Source of the DNA: an uncultured Bacilli bacterium
GTDB taxonomy: Bacteria; Bacillota_I; Bacilli_A; RF39; UBA660
DNA: 8,634 nt
NCBI GenBank assembly: GCA_910577075.1
Contig: CAJTKV010000011.1
Location: forward strand, 8,775 to 17,408
Reading direction: 5' to 3'
This document shows, one piece after another, positions 4,786 to 8,634 of this stretch. Made by a program: the position numbers and the translations under genes. The number at the start of each line of letters is the position of its first letter. Within the stretch, counting starts at the first letter, position 1. The notes under the pieces are model-generated. The model was not told where the DNA came from. It saw nothing but the letters and a program-made list of their open reading frames with translations, and made no database searches.

Positions 4786-6001
4786 ATTCGTATTTATATT
4801 TACCTTTACTCTTCTTTAAGTATTTATATAAGAAATAAATTGATACTCCCAATACGGCAACAAGAATAACTATTAAAACAACATATTTCCACGTATTTGA
4901 ATCCTTTTTAATCGTTATAGAATATGTACAAGTATTCCCGTTTTGTGCTGTGACAATAATTTCAATTTTACTTTTATTTTTCAAATTTTCATTATTTAAT
5001 ATTTCATATGTCGCATTTTCTTGATCGACTGGGACTATTTCCAAATCCAATGATTTAACATTTTTAGGCAATGTCAATTTATAATCATAAACTGTCCTTG
5101 AAAAATCAATATTGTATTGCTCATTATAGATATTTGCTAGATTACATTCATCATTTTCTCCACTATATCTACTGACACTTATTTTTATCTCCCTTTGACT
5201 TTTATTTTCGGCCGTTATCATAACAACTATTTCCGAGTTTTCTTCGGGAATATCTTTATCGCCTTTAATTTCATATTTTGCTTTAGAATCCTCTAGTTCA
5301 ATAGTAATATCGACACTAGTCTCCTCCGTTGGCAATTTTATTGCATAATTGCTCTTGCTATTTTGGAATCCAATATCGACACCATTTATCAAAAACTTTT
5401 TGACATTTGTATTATCGGATTTTCCTTTAATAGTTGTCGTTTTCTTTGTCGTTGTTGTCTTAGTTGTTGTCGTTTTCTTTGTCGTCGTCGTAAGCTTTTT
5501 TGTCGTTGTTCTTCTCGAAGTCGTACTTTTCTTCGTCGTCCTTCTTGTCGTCGTTTTTTTCGTTGTTCTCTTTGTCATTACCGAAGTGATAGGCTTAGTC
5601 GTCTTAGTTTCATACTTTGCTCCACTCGATGTACGGTTACAGTCGACATATTCAACTTTTGTACAGTATGTCGTATTTTTAGTACCACATGAGCCAGAGT
5701 ATCCCTTACATCCATCACTTGTAACTTGCGTATATGGATTACCATTGCCATTTTGGCAGCGATAAGCCGATGTTGCTACCATATTGGCCTTCAAGTAAAC
5801 ATTGTGTGAACAAGTTGCACGATAGCATGATTTATAATAATAATCTCCTTCATTTAAAGTTATAGTCTTAAAAGTATCAGAAAAAGCCATACATCTCGAA
5901 TAATCTAAACTACTAGATGCTGTTGGACCTGCTGCCTTAACTCCTGGAAGAGCTATAACTAAGGAAAGGATAAATACTCCAAGTACTCTTAATTTTTTCA
6001 T
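4784..6001 (-). CDS. Secreted membrane-anchored surface protein: Cys-rich domain, Thr/Lys linker, two cadherin-like domains
   Basis: A 405-residue exported protein, not one I can name. Residues 1-23 form a signal peptide (MKKLRVLGVFILSLVIALPG, likely cleavage after VKA). Residues 37-121 hold eight cysteines (37, 59, 64, 82, 98, 105, 113, 121), probably four disulfides. Residues 132-194 are an extended Thr/Lys/Arg linker. Two repeats (about 200-285 and 290-366) resemble the cadherin-like beta-sandwich domain (VKKFLINGVDIGF, NYAIKLP, then YDYKLTLPKNVKSLDLEIVP). A membrane helix (373-391) and a lysine-rich tail (KKSKGKYKYE) anchor it, with the bulk outside. There is no LPXTG. The ATG at 6001 is preceded by GGTGA (6006-6010); an in-frame GTG at 6019 lies upstream of it. 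It has its own promoter and terminator, next to pilus-like genes, which suggests an adhesin or pilus-associated surface factor. That role is inference. Confidence 0.8.
   Translation of the reverse strand: MKKLRVLGVFILSLVIALPGVKAAGPTASSSLDYSRCMAFSDTFKTITLNEGDYYYKSCYRATCSHNVYLKANMVATSAYRCQNGNGNPYTQVTSDGCKGYSGSCGTKNTTYCTKVEYVDCNRTSSGAKYETKTTKPITSVMTKRTTKKTTTRRTTKKSTTSRRTTTKKLTTTTKKTTTTKTTTTKKTTTIKGKSDNTNVKKFLINGVDIGFQNSKSNYAIKLPTEETSVDITIELEDSKAKYEIKGDKDIPEENSEIVVMITAENKSQREIKISVSRYSGENDECNLANIYNEQYNIDFSRTVYDYKLTLPKNVKSLDLEIVPVDQENATYEILNNENLKNKSKIEIIVTAQNGNTCTYSITIKKDSNTWKYVVLIVILVAVLGVSIYFLYKYLKKSKGKYKYE
5433..5484. repeat. 19-bp direct repeat in the Thr/Lys linker DNA
   Basis: The 19-base unit GTTGTCGTTTTCTTTGTCG (plus strand) occurs at 5433-5451 and again at 5466-5484, a 33-base period. 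It lies in a wider low-complexity tract (about 5420-5605) that codes for the Thr/Lys linker. Such tracts can expand or contract by slippage and recombination. Confidence 0.75.
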
Positions 6002-6005
6002 ATTT

Positions 6006-6010
6006 TCACC
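6006..6010 (-). promoter_or_regulatory. Ribosome site GGTGA fixing the surface-protein start
   Basis: GGTGA lies 4 bases before the ATG at 6001. The signal peptide begins normally at this ATG (MKKL); the GTG at 6019 would add six residues before it. Confidence 0.7.
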
Positions 6011-6030
6011 ACTATTCACATTATAATTAA

Positions 6031-6059
6031 ATTATAAGTTATAACTTTAGACTTTTCAA
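6031..6059 (-). promoter_or_regulatory. Sigma-A promoter of the surface-protein gene
   Basis: TTGAAA (6054-6059), a 17-base spacer and TATAAT (6031-6036), starting only 13 bases past the dnaI stop codon. The spacer contains a 12-base palindrome AAGTTATAACTT (6036-6047), and a 7-3-7 inverted repeat (6021-6037) covers the -10 box. A second TATAAT (6020-6025) has no good -35 partner. Confidence 0.8.
6036..6047. repeat. Perfect 12-bp palindrome between -35 and -10
   Basis: AAGTTATAACTT reads the same on both strands and occupies the spacer of the surface-protein promoter. It could be an operator for a dimeric repressor, or chance in AT-rich DNA. No regulator gene is nearby. Confidence 0.4.
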
Positions 6060-6072
6060 GGTTTATTTTCTT

Positions 6073-6984
6073 TTACTTGCGTCTATTTTCACTTATTAAT
6101 TCTAAATCATCAGTTAATTGCTTAATTCTCTCAATAATTCGCTTTGCCTTGGGAATATCGATGCTATTTTTGGTGTTTGCTAAATGTTCTTCTAACTCTT
6201 CAATATTCAAATTGGAAGTAAAAAATGTTGGAAGTTTAGAATCCATGCGATATTGCAAGATTGTTCCCAATATCTCATCTCTACTCCACGCACTTACACT
6301 TTCCGCTCCAATATCGTCAATTAGCAAAACATCACTAGTTTTTATCTTCTGCATCATCGTTCCAAAGTCATCCGAAAAACTTTCCTTTAATCTTCGCAAC
6401 ATCTCAGGATAATAGATAATTACTGTATTTGCTCCCGTCTTAGCAAGTTCATTGAGCAAAGCGGCTAAAATAAAGGATTTACCCGATCCAAACGATCCAT
6501 GTAAGTATAAACCCTTAATCTCTTTATTATTTTGATAACTCTTAAAGAAATTTTGCACCCATTTTATGACTTCCATTCGCTTCTTATCTTTTAAATCAAT
6601 ATCCGCCATTTTAGCATTGCGTATAGCCATAGGCTCTTCAAATACTTGCGAGCGATACCTAGAAGCCTCCAGATTTTCTTTCATATACTTGCATGCCACA
6701 TAGTCAAATCTTAGACGTTCTCTCTCCTTATTGGGATAATACACACATCCATTGACTTTATTCTTACATTCCATTAAACTTTTGCATTTGCTACAATTAT
6801 GTAATTCCTCAACCGTTGTCTCTAATTTAGATGTATATTTACATCCAACCTTATCGGGTACCTCCAAACGTGTTACTAAAGCGGCAAATTCTGGATTCTT
6901 TAGTGCTTTTACATAATCATTTAGCAGGGCATGCTCTAAATTTTCGCGTTGGAAGTTTATATTTACATCTGTTGTTGATTTCAT
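6073..6984 (-). CDS. dnaI: DnaI, helicase loader AAA+ ATPase, 303 aa
   Basis: Loads the replicative helicase onto DNA during replication initiation and restart in Bacilli, together with DnaB and DnaD. The N-terminal domain (about 1-105) has a cysteine cluster (C64-x2-C67, C73, C80, C98) like the zinc-binding helicase-interaction domain of DnaI. The AAA+ domain has Walker A GSFGSGKS (163-170), Walker B VLLIDDIGAE (D223, D224), the sensor-type TSN (256-258) and a basic AKRIIERI near the end. Length is normal for the family. I start at the ATG at 6984 because AGGTGA (6990-6995) is 5 bases upstream; the alternative GTG at 6993 and ATG at 6990 lie in or against that site. The dnaB stop TGA is part of the ribosome site, so the two are coupled. 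No terminator follows, and the next promoter begins 13 bases later. Confidence 0.93.
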   Translation of the reverse strand: MKSTTDVNINFQRENLEHALLNDYVKALKNPEFAALVTRLEVPDKVGCKYTSKLETTVEELHNCSKCKSLMECKNKVNGCVYYPNKERERLRFDYVACKYMKENLEASRYRSQVFEEPMAIRNAKMADIDLKDKKRMEVIKWVQNFFKSYQNNKEIKGLYLHGSFGSGKSFILAALLNELAKTGANTVIIYYPEMLRRLKESFSDDFGTMMQKIKTSDVLLIDDIGAESVSAWSRDEILGTILQYRMDSKLPTFFTSNLNIEELEEHLANTKNSIDIPKAKRIIERIKQLTDDLELISENRRK

Positions 6985-6989
6985 TTTCA

Positions 6990-6995
6990 TCACCT
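6990..6995 (-). promoter_or_regulatory. dnaI ribosome site AGGTGA containing the dnaB stop codon
   Basis: The TGA stop of dnaB (6990-6992) is the last three bases of AGGTGA, which lies 5 bases before the dnaI ATG at 6984. This arrangement predicts translational coupling and equal production of the two loader proteins. Confidence 0.75.
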
Positions 6996-8276
6996 AAATT
7001 CTTTATATAGATTTTCTAATTCAGCAAGTTCCTCTTCCGTCATCTCTTCCGTTGTAATCTCCTCAGTCTTATTCATCCATGAAGGTATTTTAGCCTGTTG
7101 CTTCTTATTTGCATCTATGGATTTTTGAACTTTGCGATGACCTTTTTCGGCAATTTCCATAGCTTCTGGTACTGTTTTAATCCCCTTTCTTGCCCAAGAG
7201 GAAGCAATAGTAGCGAGATAATTTTGATTTAACTTTCCATCATTAACGCGTATAGCATAGTCAATTAAAACATTAACTACTCCTGGAGGAAGGGCAAAAT
7301 CAACAGCCAAATGTTCGATCAGTTTTAAATCTCGACTTGTGGGTTTTACTCCCTTATTCTTATGAGTTAAGAAGTCAAAAGGCTTGGTATTTTCAAAAAC
7401 ATAAATCATTTTTCCTCTGTTGGATAAATCGCCATCAGGAGTCTTTAAATGTTCTGGCTGCGTGCGATAGATTAAGGTTGGCAAACTTCCATTGTGATTA
7501 TATTCATAATTCTTGCGCGCTGTCTCTCTTAATTTATCTTTATTAATCATTCCTACATCATCTATTACTAATCGCAAAATATCAATCATCCTAATAGAAT
7601 CAATATTGTAAACAAAAGCTAATTGATTGATTAATTCGCGATTTTTCTTGTTGAATGTTTTAGGGTTAATCATTCCCTTAGGTAATCCTGCAATTATTAG
7701 ATCAAAATCAATGAGATTTTCGAGATTAATTCCCAATTTATTTTGTTTTCTAATACTATCATTCGTTGCCTCAAAAGTCGTAACAGAGGTAAATATTTCA
7801 TTCATCGAAGATGTTATCTCTTCATAATTGTGTTTTGATACTACATGTTTTTTATAGTAATTAAGCAAATTATTATATTCTATTTCGCCAATATTATTCA
7901 AAAGTAAAACACTTAAAACAGGATGATTAAAAAATTCATAGGCGCTTATAGGTGAATATAACTCATATAAGTATTCATTAATATTATCATTCTTTTTAAT
8001 AAAACTTTTTAATAAACCTACAGCTTCTAAAGTCTTACGCGCTTTTTCAATTGTCTTTAAGTCACTTTTTAAAATAGTCATAAGATGATGATGATTATAA
8101 TCAAGACTCATTATTTCTAATTTATCTAAATCACTCCAAAAAGTTAGATATAGACTAACTGCTGTTGCTCCAATAATCGGCTCATATAAGCTAATTAATA
8201 TTTTTTTATCTATTTCCGTCAATATACTTTGATTAATAATTGTATATGTATCTGCTGGTAATAAATTATCCTTCAT
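6990..8276 (-). CDS. dnaB: DnaB, replication initiation and membrane attachment protein, 428 aa
   Basis: This is the Bacilli DnaB (not the helicase of Gram-negative bacteria). It helps recruit the replicative helicase to DnaA/DnaD-marked origins and stalled forks, with DnaI as loader. An N-terminal winged-helix-type region (about 1-110, from MKDNLLPADTYTIINQSIL) is followed by two DnaB/DnaD C-terminal-type modules. The second ends in YLATIASSWARKGI, which carries the family motif Y-x3-I-x3-W (Y353 to W361). The acidic tail (TTEEMTEEELAELENLYKEF) may contact partners. It is somewhat shorter than the Bacillus subtilis protein. The start at 8276 is chosen because GGGTGA (8281-8286) lies 4 bases upstream; the in-frame ATG at 8288 overlaps that site. 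It overlaps the dnaI ribosome site, the usual dnaB-dnaI order of Bacilli. Confidence 0.92.
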   Translation of the reverse strand: MKDNLLPADTYTIINQSILTEIDKKILISLYEPIIGATAVSLYLTFWSDLDKLEIMSLDYNHHHLMTILKSDLKTIEKARKTLEAVGLLKSFIKKNDNINEYLYELYSPISAYEFFNHPVLSVLLLNNIGEIEYNNLLNYYKKHVVSKHNYEEITSSMNEIFTSVTTFEATNDSIRKQNKLGINLENLIDFDLIIAGLPKGMINPKTFNKKNRELINQLAFVYNIDSIRMIDILRLVIDDVGMINKDKLRETARKNYEYNHNGSLPTLIYRTQPEHLKTPDGDLSNRGKMIYVFENTKPFDFLTHKNKGVKPTSRDLKLIEHLAVDFALPPGVVNVLIDYAIRVNDGKLNQNYLATIASSWARKGIKTVPEAMEIAEKGHRKVQKSIDANKKQQAKIPSWMNKTEEITTEEMTEEELAELENLYKEFR

Positions 8277-8280
8277 ATAA

Positions 8281-8286
8281 TCACCC
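8281..8286 (-). promoter_or_regulatory. Ribosome site GGGTGA fixing the dnaB start
   Basis: GGGTGA lies 4 bases before the ATG at 8276. The upstream ATG at 8288 is partly inside this site and so is an unlikely start. Confidence 0.7.
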
Positions 8287-8298
8287 ATATAACTTTAT

Positions 8299-8325
8299 TT
8301 TATAGTATTTATCTTACTTTTACAA
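8299..8325 (-). promoter_or_regulatory. Possible promoter of dnaB-dnaI
   Basis: TTGTAA (8320-8325) and TATAAA (8299-8304) with a 15-base spacer, shorter than ideal. It lies just past the terminator of the upstream gene, where a promoter is needed, but the match is weak. Partial read-through from upstream is the alternative. Confidence 0.35.
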
Positions 8326-8326
8326 T

Positions 8327-8353
8327 AAAAAGCACATTTTATTTGTGCTTTTT
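8327..8353 (-). terminator. Strong rho-independent terminator upstream of dnaB
   Basis: AAAAAGCACA (8327-8336) and TGTGCTTTTT (8344-8353) form a perfect 10-bp stem with a 7-base loop. The symmetric A/T ends allow termination on both strands. It starts 12 bases after the stop of the right-edge gene and separates it from dnaB. Confidence 0.85.
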
Positions 8354-8365
8354 AAGTAAGAAATA

Positions 8366-8634
8366 TTAATCTTGCGGGCTTAAATTTTTTTGAGGATATG
8401 TTTTAATGTCTTCCATAAAGTTTTGTACTAAAAATTCGCGATACTCCGCAAGATACTTTTGCGATTCTTCTTGACTACAAGATTCTAAAGATTCTATATA
8501 CTTATCATATAGACCATTAGCTTGATGATCTAGACTTGCTTTTTTAACCGCCAAAGCCCCTAAGATATATGGATCTTCTTCAGAATTGAATGGTAAGTCA
8601 CTTTCTATTATCATCTTAAAAACTTCTTCATAAT
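8366..8634 (-). CDS. C-terminal part of an unrecognised protein (5' end outside window)
   Basis: I do not recognise this protein. The frame is open from its stop at 8366 to the window edge. An ATG at 8614 exists, but the frame continues upstream without a stop (YEEVFK precedes it) and no ribosome site is seen there, so this is more likely the end of a longer gene. The visible part is acidic, mostly helical and soluble: ESDLPFNSEEDPYILGALAV, then a heptad-like stretch LYDKYIESLESCSQEESQKY and the tail TYPQKNLSPQD. No membrane segment or catalytic motif is visible. In many Bacilli nrdR precedes dnaB, but this does not look like the end of NrdR. A terminator ends its transcript before dnaB. Confidence 0.6.
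   Translation of the reverse strand, partial: YEEVFKMIIESDLPFNSEEDPYILGALAVKKASLDHQANGLYDKYIESLESCSQEESQKYLAEYREFLVQNFMEDIKTYPQKNLSPQD

Noticed and set aside
5420..5605. Short repeats as a possible CRISPR array
   Set aside because: Repeats are coding, irregular and without unique spacers; they follow the Thr/Lys codons of the linker.
5349..5765. Plus-strand frame of 138 residues rich in valine and phenylalanine
   Set aside because: It is the antisense of the Thr/Lys linker, where repeated GTC/GTT triplets give runs of Val. It has no ribosome site and lies inside a well-supported gene.
8366..8634. NrdR as identity of the right-edge gene, from its usual place before dnaB
   Set aside because: The visible C-terminal sequence lacks the NrdR ending pattern (VAY-x-RFASVY) and has no other resemblance.

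Overview
The window is AT-rich, and every gene I can support lies on the minus strand, so the window reads right to left. The dnaB-dnaI helicase-loading pair, a Cse60-family small protein, a YtgP/SpoVB-type flippase and consensus sigma-A promoters point to a low-GC Bacillota of the Bacilli lineage. An uncultured gut-type clade such as RF39 or RFN20 would fit, but that placement is inference. Presence of the flippase suggests the cell makes peptidoglycan.

Layout in transcription order. (1) At the right edge is the 3' end of an unrecognised gene, closed by a strong hairpin terminator at 8327-8353. (2) dnaB and dnaI (8276 to 6073) form a tight pair; the dnaB stop codon lies inside the dnaI ribosome site. 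(3) A clean promoter at 6031-6059 drives a secreted, membrane-anchored surface protein: signal peptide, eight-cysteine domain, Thr/Lys linker, two cadherin-like beta-sandwich domains, C-terminal membrane helix. It ends in a terminator that contains its stop codon. (4) An envelope-appendage module (4694 to 1958) follows, in three promoter-led units: a TadE-like pseudopilin; then an 81-residue Flp-pilin-like protein, a second TadE-like paralogue and a TadZ/CpaE-like ATPase-fold protein; then a two-helix VirB2/TrbC-like protein with its own terminator. (5) A promoter at 1867-1895 leads to a 55-residue Cse60-family protein and, 7 bases later, a MurJ/YtgP-type flippase that runs off the left edge.

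The most interesting part is the stretch 6001-1958. It looks like a compact Tad-type (type IVc) pilus or pseudopilus locus of cysteine-rich subunits, with an unusual TadZ-like protein lacking the Walker A lysine and a neighbour that resembles a type IV secretion pilin rather than a Tad component. No secretion ATPase (TadA/CpaF), platform protein (TadB/TadC) or prepilin peptidase is in the window, so the motor must be elsewhere or shared. The surface protein just upstream may be its partner or an independent adhesin.

There is no gene-free stretch over 300 bases, and I saw no tRNA, rRNA, CRISPR array or insertion sequence.
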